64,000 nucleotides of DNA from Stappia stellulata DSM 5886 (lineage in GTDB: Bacteria; Pseudomonadota; Alphaproteobacteria; Rhizobiales; Stappiaceae). The DNA is taken from NCBI RefSeq assembly GCF_000423705.1, contig NZ_KE384083.1, forward strand, positions 248,001 to 312,000, written 5' to 3'. Of the stretch, positions 26,843-35,804 are shown in pieces. The stretch's first letter is position 1. Each line of letters opens with the position of its first letter. Under the pieces are notes generated by a model. That model was not told where the DNA came from and ran no database searches. It saw only the letters and a program-made list of their open reading frames with translations. The translations under genes were made by a program, and so were the position numbers.

Positions 26843-27589
26843 TTGCTTAACTTGGACCGTCGAGCCGTTCAATACTCGGCTGAGCGTCTTCTTACCGTCC
26901 TCGGCATCCGCCAGCCGAAAAAGCTGCTCATTCACATTCCAAAGAACGGCGGCATGACGATCCGGCATGCTGATCAGCTCAAGGAACGTGTGATCCTAGC
27001 CTCACGGAAGCGTTTGAAGAGCCCAGCCTATGCCGACAGGCTGCTTGCCACAATGAAAGCGAACGGCGATCACCCGGGCTATGAACATGCCCGCTACCGC
27101 GATGTCCGGTTGTCGATTCGAAAAGCCAACAACGCCTTTGCCGTCATCCGCAATCCGTGGTCCCGAGTGGTCTCGCGTTTCACTTTCGCCGTAAGCGCGA
27201 TGGATGACGGACGCGCGCCGGAGGGGTATGTTCCGCGCGATTTCGAAGCTTTCCTGGAAGAGCGACATGTCTGGGGTGCGCGCGAGTTCTTCTGGCACCG
27301 GGCAATTCGTGGATGGTACCCGCAACTCGATTATGTCGTCGACGAAAGCGGAGATATCGCAGTCGATCTCCTGAGACTTGAACACCTATCCGAAGAGACC
27401 AGCCGCTACTTTCAGCTTTCGGCTAGTCTCGATCGTCGCAACAAAAGCGCCAGATCGAAAGCAAGCTACAGGCAATACTACAACGCTCGGCTCATCCAGA
27501 TCGTCGCGGACTGGTATAGCCGCGACATCGAGACCTTTGGTTTCGATTTCGACACCGCAGCCGCGCGCAATACGCTTTACGCGCCATGA
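26843..27589 (+). CDS. Sulfotransferase family 2-like protein
   Basis: A 248-residue cytoplasmic protein with the two PAPS-binding motifs of carbohydrate sulfotransferases. The 5'-phosphosulfate loop is HIPKNGGMT (residues about 30-38) and the 3'-phosphate motif is RNPWSRVVSRF (about 100-110). It would transfer sulfate from PAPS to a polysaccharide, glycolipid or similar acceptor, which cannot be named. I chose the TTG at 26843, which has GGAGG seven bases upstream; a GTG at 26756 in the same frame lacks a site. The gene sits inside the segment bounded by the 61-bp direct repeat and has no functional link to the propionate genes, so it is likely acquired. It now lies between the old pccR promoter and pccR and may be co-transcribed with it. 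Confidence 0.72.
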   Translation: MLNLDRRAVQYSAERLLTVLGIRQPKKLLIHIPKNGGMTIRHADQLKERVILASRKRLKSPAYADRLLATMKANGDHPGYEHARYRDVRLSIRKANNAFAVIRNPWSRVVSRFTFAVSAMDDGRAPEGYVPRDFEAFLEERHVWGAREFFWHRAIRGWYPQLDYVVDESGDIAVDLLRLEHLSEETSRYFQLSASLDRRNKSARSKASYRQYYNARLIQIVADWYSRDIETFGFDFDTAAARNTLYAP

Positions 27590-27635
27590 TCGCGCGACAG
27601 CCGCAGCGTCTCAAGGCCGAAAGAGGCTATCACGC

Positions 27636-27696
27636 ATGAAAAAGCTCTTTCTCGGTCGCCAGATCCGCAGTCTGCGCGAGAAAGCGGCGCTGACGC
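27636..27696 (+). repeat. Second copy of the 61-bp direct repeat
   Basis: Identical to 26548-26608 and forms the start of the intact regulator gene. The distance between copies is 1088 bases. Flanking bases differ on both sides, so the repeat is exactly 61 bases. Confidence 0.92.
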
Positions 27697-29048
27697 AACG
27701 GGATTTCGCCGAAAGGCTCGGCCTGTCGACCAGCTACGTCAACCAGCTGGAAAACAACCAGCGCCCCGTCTCCGCCCCGGTCCTTCTGTCGCTGAGCGAG
27801 AAATTCGGCCTCGATATCTCGTCGCTCTCGGTGGACGACAACGACCGCCTGCTGGCCGCACTCCAGGAGGTCTTCGCCGATCCGGTCTTCGCGGGAAGCG
27901 TGCCCGGCCTGCAGGACTTCAAGATGGTGTGCCAGAACGCGCCCGACTTCGCGCACGGCCTGGTGCGGCTGCACCAGGCCTATCGCCAGACCAGCGAGCA
28001 GCTTGCCATGCTCGACGACACGCTGGCGCGCGACGAAAGCCTGGCACGGCCAACCCCTTACGAGGAAGTCCGCGACTTCTTTCACTTCGAGAACAATTAC
28101 ATCCACGAGCTCGACGTCGCGGCGGAAGCGCTGTCGCAAGCGATCGCACCGGCCGGGCGCATCTTCGCCCGCGATCTCGTCGCCCACCTGGAAGCGCGGC
28201 ACGGGATTGCGGTGCAGCGCCGCCGCTCGGGCGAGGATGCGGGCCAGATCCGCACCTATGACAGATCAGCGCGCACATTGGTGCTCAACGAGGCCCTGCC
28301 GGAATCGACCATCGTCTTCCAGCTCGCGCATCAGATCGCCCTGCTGGAAGCGACCGACATCATGGACGGCGTCTTGAAGGATGCGAAATTCCAGTCCGAC
28401 GACGCCATCCATGTGGCGCGCATCGGACTTGCCAATGCCTTCGCCGGCGCGCTGGTGCTGCCCTATCGCGCCTTCCTGCGCGCAGCGCAGGAAACCCGGC
28501 ACGACCTCGACCTGATCGCCGACCGCTTCGGCGCCAGCCTCGAGCAGGTCGCGCACCGCCTGTCGACGCTGCAACGGCCGCGCATGAAGGGCATTCCCTT
28601 CTTCTTCGCCCGGGTCGACCGGGCCGGCAACATCACCAAGCGGCACTCCGCCACCAAACTGCAGTTCGCCCGTTTCGGCGCCGCCTGCCCCTTGTGGAAC
28701 GTGCACCGCGCCTTCGAGACCCAGGGCACGATCATCCGCCAACTGGCCGAGACGCCGGACGGCTCGCGCTACATTTCGCTCGCCGCCCATGTGATCAAGA
28801 AGTCCGGCGGCTACAGCGGACCGGTGCTGCATTATGCCATCGCGCTCGGCACCGAGATCGCCCATGCGCGCGACATCGTCTATTGCGACGACCTCGACCT
28901 GACGCGAACGGCCGCCTTCGAGCCAATCGGCATTTCCTGCCGCATCTGCGAGCGGCTGACCTGCCCGCAGCGCTCGGTTCCCCCGCTCAACCGCGCCATC
29001 ACCATCGACAGCAACGACCGGCGGCTGATCCCCTACGCCATTACATAG
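27636..29048 (+). CDS. pccR: Short-chain acyl-CoA responsive regulator (PccR/ScfR type)
   Basis: A 470-residue DNA-binding regulator. Residues about 8-62 are an XRE helix-turn-helix (TQRDFAERLGLSTSYVNQLE). The middle holds an IrrE/ImmA-like segment without an obvious HExxH zinc motif. The C-terminal half is the DUF2083 domain with conserved cysteines in CRICERLTC near residue 440. This layout defines the ScfR family (PccR, RamB, PrpR), which senses short-chain acyl-CoA and controls propionyl-CoA or acetate genes. The ATG at 27636 has GAGG about nine bases upstream. It is now separated from its original bioY-facing promoter by the inserted sulfotransferase segment, so its expression and autoregulation may be altered. 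Activator or repressor mode cannot be read from sequence. Confidence 0.85.
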   Translation: MKKLFLGRQIRSLREKAALTQRDFAERLGLSTSYVNQLENNQRPVSAPVLLSLSEKFGLDISSLSVDDNDRLLAALQEVFADPVFAGSVPGLQDFKMVCQNAPDFAHGLVRLHQAYRQTSEQLAMLDDTLARDESLARPTPYEEVRDFFHFENNYIHELDVAAEALSQAIAPAGRIFARDLVAHLEARHGIAVQRRRSGEDAGQIRTYDRSARTLVLNEALPESTIVFQLAHQIALLEATDIMDGVLKDAKFQSDDAIHVARIGLANAFAGALVLPYRAFLRAAQETRHDLDLIADRFGASLEQVAHRLSTLQRPRMKGIPFFFARVDRAGNITKRHSATKLQFARFGAACPLWNVHRAFETQGTIIRQLAETPDGSRYISLAAHVIKKSGGYSGPVLHYAIALGTEIAHARDIVYCDDLDLTRTAAFEPIGISCRICERLTCPQRSVPPLNRAITIDSNDRRLIPYAIT

Positions 29049-29145
29049 GCCGGCCGACGGCCCGCTCGAGGCGGACAAAATGACTGTAAACGTCCGCGAA
29101 TCGTCGGTATTGTCGACAAATCACCGGACAATGGCATGGTTCCTG

Positions 29146-29610
29146 ATGGCAACACCCCGCGATTCCCTCGAGAAAAAGCTGATTGCATTGCTTCAGATGA
29201 ACGCGCGCATGCCGACGTCGGAGCTTGCGCGCAAGCTTGGCGTCGCCCGCTCCACGGTGCACGAGCGGATCGCGCGGCTGGAGCGGACCGGTGTCATCAC
29301 CGGCTATACGGCCGTGCTGTCGCGGCCGGGCCAGGACAATCCGGTGCGCGCGCTGGTCATGCTGGCGGTCGAGCAGCAGCAGGTGCGCCAGACGCTCAAG
29401 CGACTGGAAACATTCCCGGAAATCCGCACCTGTCTGACGGTCTCGGGTGAGTTCGACATTTGTCTGGTCGTCGAGGCGCCGCAGCTTGAGGACCTCGACG
29501 AGGCACTCGACGACATCGCCGGCATTCCCGGCGTGCAGCGCTCGCGATCCTCCATCGTGCTCGCGTCGAAATTCGATCGAAGCCCGATGCCGACGCTTGC
29601 CGGAAGCTGA
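29146..29610 (+). CDS. Lrp/AsnC-family regulator
   Basis: A 154-residue regulator with an N-terminal helix-turn-helix (about 1-60: ARMPTSELARKLGVARSTVH) and a C-terminal RAM ligand-binding and oligomerisation domain (about 70-150). Lrp-type proteins bind an amino acid and control its metabolism. The gene lies 129 bases before the saccharopine dehydrogenase on the same strand, so lysine or a related amino acid is the likely ligand. I chose ATG 29146 because family members start near this point. ATG 29131 or 29080 would add 5 or 22 residues, and none has a strong ribosome-binding site. Confidence 0.82.
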   Translation: MATPRDSLEKKLIALLQMNARMPTSELARKLGVARSTVHERIARLERTGVITGYTAVLSRPGQDNPVRALVMLAVEQQQVRQTLKRLETFPEIRTCLTVSGEFDICLVVEAPQLEDLDEALDDIAGIPGVQRSRSSIVLASKFDRSPMPTLAGS

Positions 29611-29739
29611 GCCGACGATTTGCCGCAATCTCCGTCAAATCGCCGGAAAACGCCGAACATCCGACGAAATTGCCCCTCGCCCGCGAACCGGCGCAAACGT
29701 AACCTCTTAGAAATCAACGCTTTTCAGGAGGAAACACCC

Positions 29740-30873
29740 ATGAGCACCTGGCCGGTACTGATCGTTGGCGCGGGAAAGATCGGGCGCGCGCTTGCCGCGA
29801 TGCTCGCCGACACGGGCGACTATGCCGTCACCATAGCCGACCGCGACACCGCAGCCCTTGCGGCCTCGGCCCGGCCGGGCGTCGCGACGAAGGAGGTCGA
29901 CGTCGCCGATGAGGACGCGCTGGTCGCCGCCCTGTCCGACACAAAGGCGGTTCTCTCCGCCGCGCCATTCTTTCTCACCGAGACGATTGCCCGCGCCGCC
30001 AAGCGCGCCGGCGCGCATTATCTCGACCTGACCGAAGACGTCGCCTCGACCAAGGCCGTGCGCGCGCTTGCCGAGGGCGCGGAGACCGCCTTTGCGCCGC
30101 AGTGCGGCCTGGCGCCGGGCTTCGTTTCCATTGCCGGCCACGATCTCGCCAAACGCTTCGACACGCTCGACACGCTGACCATGCGCGTCGGCGCGCTGCC
30201 GCGCTTTCCAACCAATGCGCTGAAATACAATCTCACCTGGTCGACCGACGGGCTGATCAACGAGTATTGCGAGCCCTGCGAGGCGGTGGTCGACGGCAAG
30301 CCGACGCTGGTCCAGCCGCTTGAGGGATATGAGAATTTCACCCTCGACGGCGTGACCTACGAGGCGTTCAACACCTCCGGCGGGCTGGGCTCGCTCAGCG
30401 AGACGCTGGCCGGCAAGGTCAAGAACCTGCGCTATCTCACGACGCGCTACCCCGGCCACCGCGACATCATGCGCATGCTGTTGCAGGACCTCGGCATGAA
30501 GGACCGCCGCGAGTTGATGCGCGAGGTGCTGGAAACCGCCGTGCCGATGACCCGCCAGGACGTGGTTTTGATCTTCATCACCGCATCGGGCACGAAGGGC
30601 GACCTGCACGAGCAGGATTCCGCCGTCTACCGGGTGACGGCGCAGGAGTTCGCCGGCGACACATGGTCGGCGATCCAGAGCACCACCTCGGCCGGTGTGT
30701 GCACGACGCTCGACCTGCTGCGCTCTGGCGAAATCGCGACACGCGGCCTGATCAAGCAGGAAGACATCGCGCTCGACACTTTCCTGGCAAACCGCTTCGG
30801 ACGCACCTTCGCGAGCGGGGCGGCAACGCCTGCCCGCAGCAGTGCCGCAGCCGCACCGCGCGCCGCCGCCTGA
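29740..30873 (+). CDS. Saccharopine dehydrogenase family protein
   Basis: A 377-residue cytoplasmic oxidoreductase with an N-terminal Rossmann fold ([12 protein letters not shown] at about 9-20) and the C-terminal saccharopine dehydrogenase domain. Members cleave saccharopine to glutamate and aminoadipate semialdehyde (or lysine and oxoglutarate) with NAD(P). The ATG at 29740 has CAGGAGG eight bases upstream, which settles the start. The last 20 residues are an alanine-rich tail ([11 protein letters not shown]) with no counterpart in the domain. Behind an Lrp regulator it fits lysine degradation. No lysine-oxoglutarate reductase is next to it, so the partner enzyme must be elsewhere, or the substrate differs. 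Confidence 0.78.
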   Translation: MSTWPVLIVGAGKIGRALAAMLADTGDYAVTIADRDTAALAASARPGVATKEVDVADEDALVAALSDTKAVLSAAPFFLTETIARAAKRAGAHYLDLTEDVASTKAVRALAEGAETAFAPQCGLAPGFVSIAGHDLAKRFDTLDTLTMRVGALPRFPTNALKYNLTWSTDGLINEYCEPCEAVVDGKPTLVQPLEGYENFTLDGVTYEAFNTSGGLGSLSETLAGKVKNLRYLTTRYPGHRDIMRMLLQDLGMKDRRELMREVLETAVPMTRQDVVLIFITASGTKGDLHEQDSAVYRVTAQEFAGDTWSAIQSTTSAGVCTTLDLLRSGEIATRGLIKQEDIALDTFLANRFGRTFASGAATPARSSAAAAPRAAA

Positions 30874-30966
30874 GGCGGACGCAATTCGGGCCCAAATTGC
30901 CGTATAGTCGGGGGAATTGGACGATTCCCTCGACACGCCCCGACACAAGGGGCAGGGCCACGCCGA

Positions 30967-32922
30967 ATGCTCGAAACGCTGAACCTCGTGATCCTGATCG
31001 CCGCCGGTCTCGTTGCCGTATCGGTGTTCACATCGCTTGTCAGCTTCCGGGTCGGGGCACCGCTGCTGCTGGTGTTTCTGCTCGTCGGCATTGCCGCCGG
31101 CGAGGACGGCCCCGGCGGCATCGCCTTTTCCGATGCCCGCGCCGCCTATTTCATCGGCTCCATCGCGCTTGCCATCATCCTGTTCGATTCCGGGTTTCGC
31201 ACCCGGCTGTCGACCTTTCGCCTCGCCGCGGCGCCGGCGCTTGTGCTGGCGACGCTCGGCGTCGGCATCACCTCGGCGGTTGTCGGGACGGCGGCGCATC
31301 TCCTGTTCGGCTGGTCGTGGGTCGAGGGGCTGTTGCTTGGCGCCATCGTCGGCTCGACGGACGCGGCGGCGGTGTTCTTTCTGCTGCGCGTCGGCGGGGT
31401 GCACCTGCGCGAGATGATCTCCGCCACGCTGGAAGTCGAATCGGGATCGAACGATCCGATGGCGATCTTCCTGACGATGACGCTGGTGAGCATGATCACG
31501 GCCGGCGCGCTCGACTTCGACAGCGGAACGGCCGGCGGGCTTGCCCTGGAATTCGTCCAGCAGATGGGCATCGGTTTCGTCGCCGGGCTTGCCGGCGGCT
31601 ACGCCATCGTCCAGCTCGTCAACCGGGTCAACCTGGAACCCGCACTTTATCCGATCGTCGTGCTGGCGCTTGCACTCGCCCTGTCGGGTGCGACCCCGCT
31701 TGCCGGCGGCAGCGGGTTTCTCGCCGTCTATGTCGCCGGCATAACCTGCGGCAACGTGCGCATCCGCCAGCAGCCGGCACTGAAGAACTTTCAGGGCGGC
31801 ATGACCTGGCTCGGCCAGATCGGCATGTTCCTGACGCTCGGGCTTCTCGCGACGCCATCGCAGTTCGGCGAGGTTGCGCTGCCCGGCTTCGTGCTCGCCG
31901 CAATCCTGATCTTTCTCGCCCGTCCCATCGCGGTCTGGCTCTGCCTTCTGCCCTTCGGATTCACGCGGGCGGAGATCGCCTTCGTCTCCTGGGTCGGCTT
32001 GCGCGGCGCGGTTTCCATCCTGCTTGCGATCCTGCCGCTGATCGCGGAGCTGCCCAACGCGCAGGCAATCTTCAACGTCACCTTCCTGATCGTGCTGACC
32101 TCGCTGGTGCTGCAGGGGTGGACGATCCGCCCGATGGCGAAATGGCTGAAGCTGATCGTCCCCGCAAGGCGCGGGCCGGTGGAGCGGATCGAGCTGGAAC
32201 TGCCGGGCGGGCTCGATCACGAGATCGTCTGCTACACCGTCCATCCGGCGAGTGCGGTGGCGCGCGGTGCGCGCATTCCCCGCTGGGCGCGGCCGACGCT
32301 GATCCTGCGAAACGGCAAGACCATCCGCCTGCAAAAGGCCGGACGTCCCGAGGCTGGCGACCGGGTCTATATCCTCACCAACGCGCGACAGGTGCCGGTG
32401 CTCGACGCGCTCTTTGCCGGTGCGCCGGAAGACGAGCACGACCCTGCCCTCTTCGGCGACTTTCCGCTCGATCCGGCGACGCGCATCGCCGATGTCGGCG
32501 CGGCCTACGGGTTCCGCGTGGAGCGGCGCGATGCCGAGCTAACGCTGAAAAAGGTGATGGAACGCGAGCTCGGCGACGACATCGAGCCGACCGACCGCGT
32601 GCCTTATGGCGACATCGACCTCGTGGTGCGCGACATCAACGACGACCACGAGATAACCGGGGTCGGGCTTGCGGTGGAACATGTGGAGCCGGAGGAGCCG
32701 GTGCTGCCGTTCTTCTTCTCGCGGCAGGATCTCAGCCGCATGAGCAGGCGCGCGGCCAGCCGGCTGCGCATGCGCCGTGCCCGCAAGAAGGTGACAGCCC
32801 GCAGGCTCAGCGCCTATGAGACACCGCGCGCAGCGGCAGGGGCGGAACCGAAAGACGACCCGGCGGAGCACGCAGATACCGCCTCGAAAACCGCCCCGGC
32901 GCCGAAGCGACCCGCGTCCTGA
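30967..32922 (+). CDS. K+/H+ antiporter of the NhaP2 (CPA1) type
   Basis: A 651-residue inner-membrane cation/proton antiporter. Residues about 1-395 contain 12 or 13 helices with the NhaP-type acidic motif ESGSNDPMA (about 159-167). The cytoplasmic tail holds a TrkA-C domain (about 400-485) and a CorC/HlyC-like domain (about 490-580), as in NhaP2/CvrA potassium exporters. A basic, proline- and alanine-rich extension of about 70 residues follows. It protects against excess potassium or alkaline cations and may be nucleotide-regulated through the TrkA-C part. The ATG at 30967 is used. The gene faces the ChaN gene with only 12 bases between stop codons. Confidence 0.86.
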   Translation: MLETLNLVILIAAGLVAVSVFTSLVSFRVGAPLLLVFLLVGIAAGEDGPGGIAFSDARAAYFIGSIALAIILFDSGFRTRLSTFRLAAAPALVLATLGVGITSAVVGTAAHLLFGWSWVEGLLLGAIVGSTDAAAVFFLLRVGGVHLREMISATLEVESGSNDPMAIFLTMTLVSMITAGALDFDSGTAGGLALEFVQQMGIGFVAGLAGGYAIVQLVNRVNLEPALYPIVVLALALALSGATPLAGGSGFLAVYVAGITCGNVRIRQQPALKNFQGGMTWLGQIGMFLTLGLLATPSQFGEVALPGFVLAAILIFLARPIAVWLCLLPFGFTRAEIAFVSWVGLRGAVSILLAILPLIAELPNAQAIFNVTFLIVLTSLVLQGWTIRPMAKWLKLIVPARRGPVERIELELPGGLDHEIVCYTVHPASAVARGARIPRWARPTLILRNGKTIRLQKAGRPEAGDRVYILTNARQVPVLDALFAGAPEDEHDPALFGDFPLDPATRIADVGAAYGFRVERRDAELTLKKVMERELGDDIEPTDRVPYGDIDLVVRDINDDHEITGVGLAVEHVEPEEPVLPFFFSRQDLSRMSRRAASRLRMRRARKKVTARRLSAYETPRAAAGAEPKDDPAEHADTASKTAPAPKRPAS

Positions 32923-32934
32923 TCCTGCCCGGCA

Positions 32935-33930
32935 TCACGGCTGTTCCCGCGCCTTTTCGAACCGTTTTTCGAGTTCCGCGCAAGGGTCGCCGCGCGCGGC
33001 CCCGCGTCCGGGGGTGAACCAGACATAATCGTAGAGCGCCCCGCCACCGTCGCCGACCGTCACATAGTCCGAGGGCATTGCCGCCGCCTCCCGGACCTCG
33101 ACAAAGGCCACGGAAACCACGTCGCTTGCCGCTTCCCGCCAGGCCAGATAGCGCGGCACGCCAAAGTCCTTGCGCACATGTCCGGCCCCGGCGATCAGCA
33201 CCGCCCCGTCCGCGCGCCCCGTCCCGGCCGCGATCATCGCATCCGCAAGGACCGCATCGCGCAACCGCTGCACTGCAACCAGCGGCGTCAGCGCGGCACG
33301 CGGCATCAATCCGCAATGACCGTCGAACAGCGTGTCGAGCAACCGGGCGTCCTCCGCCACACCGAGCGGGTTTTCCAGGGCGAGAACCGCAATCTTCTCC
33401 CCGCCGAGGCTCTCCATCCCTTCCCTTGCCAGCACGCGGCGATCCGCGCGCGGCGCATCGCCCGCAACCACGGGCAGGCCGGCACCGAGAGCGACCTCCA
33501 GGATCGGGCGATAAATCCCATAGTCCGGCCAGCCAAGCTCCGACCAGCCGACCGCCGCGCCGAACCCGGCCGCATCGTCGGGCGTTGCGGCGAGATGAGC
33601 CTCGATCCGCCCCTGCCGGTCGCGCGGGACCATTTCCAGAACCACAGCCGGGCGACGGCCTTGCGAGACGACCTGTCCCAGCAAATGGGCCTGAAGCGCA
33701 TGATGGTCGGGATTGTCGTGGATCTCGCCGAGAAGCACATAGCGCGCGTCGCGCACAGCCTTTTCGACCGCACCCGCCGCCACGAAGTCGCCGTCCGCGC
33801 GCGACCAGACCTTGCCGGCGAGCGGATGCTCTGCTCCCGCCTCCAGCGTGAAGGCAGGCACCTCGGCGCGCACAGGAAACGCCGCAAGGCAGAACGCCCC
33901 GAGAAACGCGATCGTCGAATACCGGACCAT
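32935..33930 (-). CDS. ChaN/Tiki-like haem-binding family protein
   Basis: A 331-residue exported protein of the ChaN (DUF399, haem-binding uptake, Tiki superfamily) type. The signal peptide covers about 1-21 (ends VRAE) and has no lipobox cysteine, unlike lipoprotein members. The motif GEIHDNPDHH near 70-79 and a later AGAGHVRKDFG near 262 are the family's conserved polar clusters, similar to metal sites of Tiki proteases. ChaN has been linked to iron or haem uptake; the exact role is not established. The ATG at 33930 has GGAGG four bases upstream. It is divergent from the pseudoprotease-like gene, sharing a 148-base promoter gap. Confidence 0.75.
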   Translation of the reverse strand: MVRYSTIAFLGAFCLAAFPVRAEVPAFTLEAGAEHPLAGKVWSRADGDFVAAGAVEKAVRDARYVLLGEIHDNPDHHALQAHLLGQVVSQGRRPAVVLEMVPRDRQGRIEAHLAATPDDAAGFGAAVGWSELGWPDYGIYRPILEVALGAGLPVVAGDAPRADRRVLAREGMESLGGEKIAVLALENPLGVAEDARLLDTLFDGHCGLMPRAALTPLVAVQRLRDAVLADAMIAAGTGRADGAVLIAGAGHVRKDFGVPRYLAWREAASDVVSVAFVEVREAAAMPSDYVTVGDGGGALYDYVWFTPGRGAARGDPCAELEKRFEKAREQP

Positions 33931-34078
33931 GACACCTCCGCTCACTTGCTCGCAAAGACAATGTAGGCAAGAAACCCCGCCTGGCGAAGAGCCGGCGCCT
34001 TCCGGTTGACGAAAAAGTCCTTGCAGGGCAGGTAAATAAGGCAAGACGACAGACCGGACGCCCGAAAGGAACGTAGGA

Positions 34079-35785
34079 TTGGTTGCGGACAAGTCGAAAC
34101 AGGTGTTCAGCCCGCGGGACACGACCCTCTTCCCCCTCCAAATCGAGGAGGTCCGGGTTCGCCAGGGTGACACGGTCGAAGCGGGCACGGTGCTGCTGAC
34201 CCTGAAAACGGCACCAGGCAAGACACTTGCGATGCGCTCGCCGCTCGCCGGCACAGTCACCCAGATCGCCGCCGGAGTGGGCGACAGTCTGGCAAACCCG
34301 CGTGCGCTGGTGATCCTGACCGAGGCCGACGACGACATGATCGACGGCGAATGGGAAGAGGCCGCCGATCATCCCTCCCCCTCGCCCGGCGACACCGCCG
34401 CGGAATCCACGGACCGGGCCCGGCCCGACACCGCATCGGACCTGCCGCCCCGCCGAGACAGTCGGAACAGGCGCGGCCCGCTTGTCGGGATCGCCGCAGG
34501 ACTTGCCGCGCTGGCGCTTGCCTATCCGTTGTACGGCGAGGATCTGCTGCAGGCGCTGCGCACGACCGACCCGTCGGCTCACACGGCCTCGACCAAAGCG
34601 TCTTCCGCATCATCCGGCACCCCAACCGCCATGACGCGTGCCGCAGAAACCGCTCCCTACTCCGGCCCCCTGTCGAAAACCGCCATGCGCGCGCGCGATC
34701 TCGGGGATCAGCGGCAGGGCCTGACCGACGCGCAGCGTTTCGTCGGTCTCGGTGTCCTGCGTATCGAACGCGGCGACAGAAACTCCTTGGACTGTGAAGC
34801 GGTCGTGGTCTCGGACCGTTTCGCCGCAATCTCCACCATCTGCTACGAGCCGGCCATCGCCGAGTACGGCGAGCAGGACAACATGCGCATGTCGTTTCAG
34901 ACTCTGCGCCCCATCATCGCCCGCAACGAACGCGGAGAACGGGACGAAGTACCCGGCCTTTCGCGGTTGCGACGACTGGATGTCGAGGCTCTCCACGTCT
35001 GGCCCGGCATGGTCGGGAAAGACGGCGTCGCCTCGATTGCGCTTGCCGAATTCGCAAGCGCGGCGCCCGGCTCCATCGGATCCTCCGGCTTCTGGAGGTT
35101 CACGAAAAACTCGGCGCCGCCGGTCCTCGCCTTTCGCGGCGTCGCGCTGGACGATCCCGGCCGGTACCATCGCTTGGCGCTGAATTGCCGCTACTGGCTG
35201 GCGGAGAATGCCGAGACATCCGGCAATCGCCCCCTGTCGCTTGGGACCGATCCGGACTGCGCCCGCGATGCCGGCCCGAGGCGCGGTGCGATTCGTGCCC
35301 GGCATGAAAACGGCAAGATGTACTTCGCCGGCTTCTTCACGTCCCAACGCCGCAGCGGAAAGATCGTCCGCCACGCCGTGGCATTTTCGCCCGCCGACAC
35401 GGAGCTTCTGCGTCTCGCCAAAAACGGCGATGCCCTGCCCGACAACCGCATGACGGTCAGGCCGGGGAAACGACTGGAAGCGGGCGGGAAAGGCCTGGGC
35501 CTGCGCTTTTCCAACCCCTGCGACCGGACCATCGCGTTCCACATTCTCGGCTCGAACACCATGTCGGCACGGCAGCGCCTGCTGACCTACAAAGTGACCG
35601 CGGGCCGAGCCACGCCGGTCGAGTGGCATCTCGAACCGGCGTATTCCCGGATCGGCATCGGTCAGAGGGATCGTGGCCCCATCCCCGGTTCCCGACGCAA
35701 GACCTTTGACGGCAAGCGTCTCGACCTCGTTCCCTTCAAGAACAAGAGCGGGATGGAACTTCAGGTGACCGCGATCTGCGACTGA
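34079..35785 (+). CDS. Membrane protein: lipoyl-like domain plus degenerate trypsin-fold domain
   Basis: A 568-residue protein I cannot assign to a named family. Residues about 13-80 look like a biotinyl/lipoyl-type barrel. A low-complexity linker follows, then one membrane helix at about 133-152, placing the rest in the periplasm. The region 225-440 follows chymotrypsin landmarks: C239 and C255 are 16 apart like C42-C58, S-I-A-L at 319-322 matches the D-I-A-L strand, and C394-A-R-D-A-G matches C-x-G-D-S-G. All three catalytic residues are replaced (His by I254, Asp by S319, Ser by A398). It would thus be a non-enzymatic protease-like binding domain. The start is TTG at 34079 with AAAGGA upstream. 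It stands alone; the comparison is by eye. Confidence 0.55.
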   Translation: MVADKSKQVFSPRDTTLFPLQIEEVRVRQGDTVEAGTVLLTLKTAPGKTLAMRSPLAGTVTQIAAGVGDSLANPRALVILTEADDDMIDGEWEEAADHPSPSPGDTAAESTDRARPDTASDLPPRRDSRNRRGPLVGIAAGLAALALAYPLYGEDLLQALRTTDPSAHTASTKASSASSGTPTAMTRAAETAPYSGPLSKTAMRARDLGDQRQGLTDAQRFVGLGVLRIERGDRNSLDCEAVVVSDRFAAISTICYEPAIAEYGEQDNMRMSFQTLRPIIARNERGERDEVPGLSRLRRLDVEALHVWPGMVGKDGVASIALAEFASAAPGSIGSSGFWRFTKNSAPPVLAFRGVALDDPGRYHRLALNCRYWLAENAETSGNRPLSLGTDPDCARDAGPRRGAIRARHENGKMYFAGFFTSQRRSGKIVRHAVAFSPADTELLRLAKNGDALPDNRMTVRPGKRLEAGGKGLGLRFSNPCDRTIAFHILGSNTMSARQRLLTYKVTAGRATPVEWHLEPAYSRIGIGQRDRGPIPGSRRKTFDGKRLDLVPFKNKSGMELQVTAICD

Positions 35786-35804
35786 GATCGGCGACTGCCC
35801 GGCC

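Noticed and set aside
26675-26968. Minus-strand frame in the inserted segment as a transposase remnant
   Set aside because: Checked for DDE or IS5-type C-terminal motifs and found none.
26548-27696. Phage or integron attachment sites formed by the 61-bp direct repeat
   Set aside because: The repeat is the beginning of a protein gene, the insert has no integrase or transposase, and 61 bases is too long for a target-site duplication.
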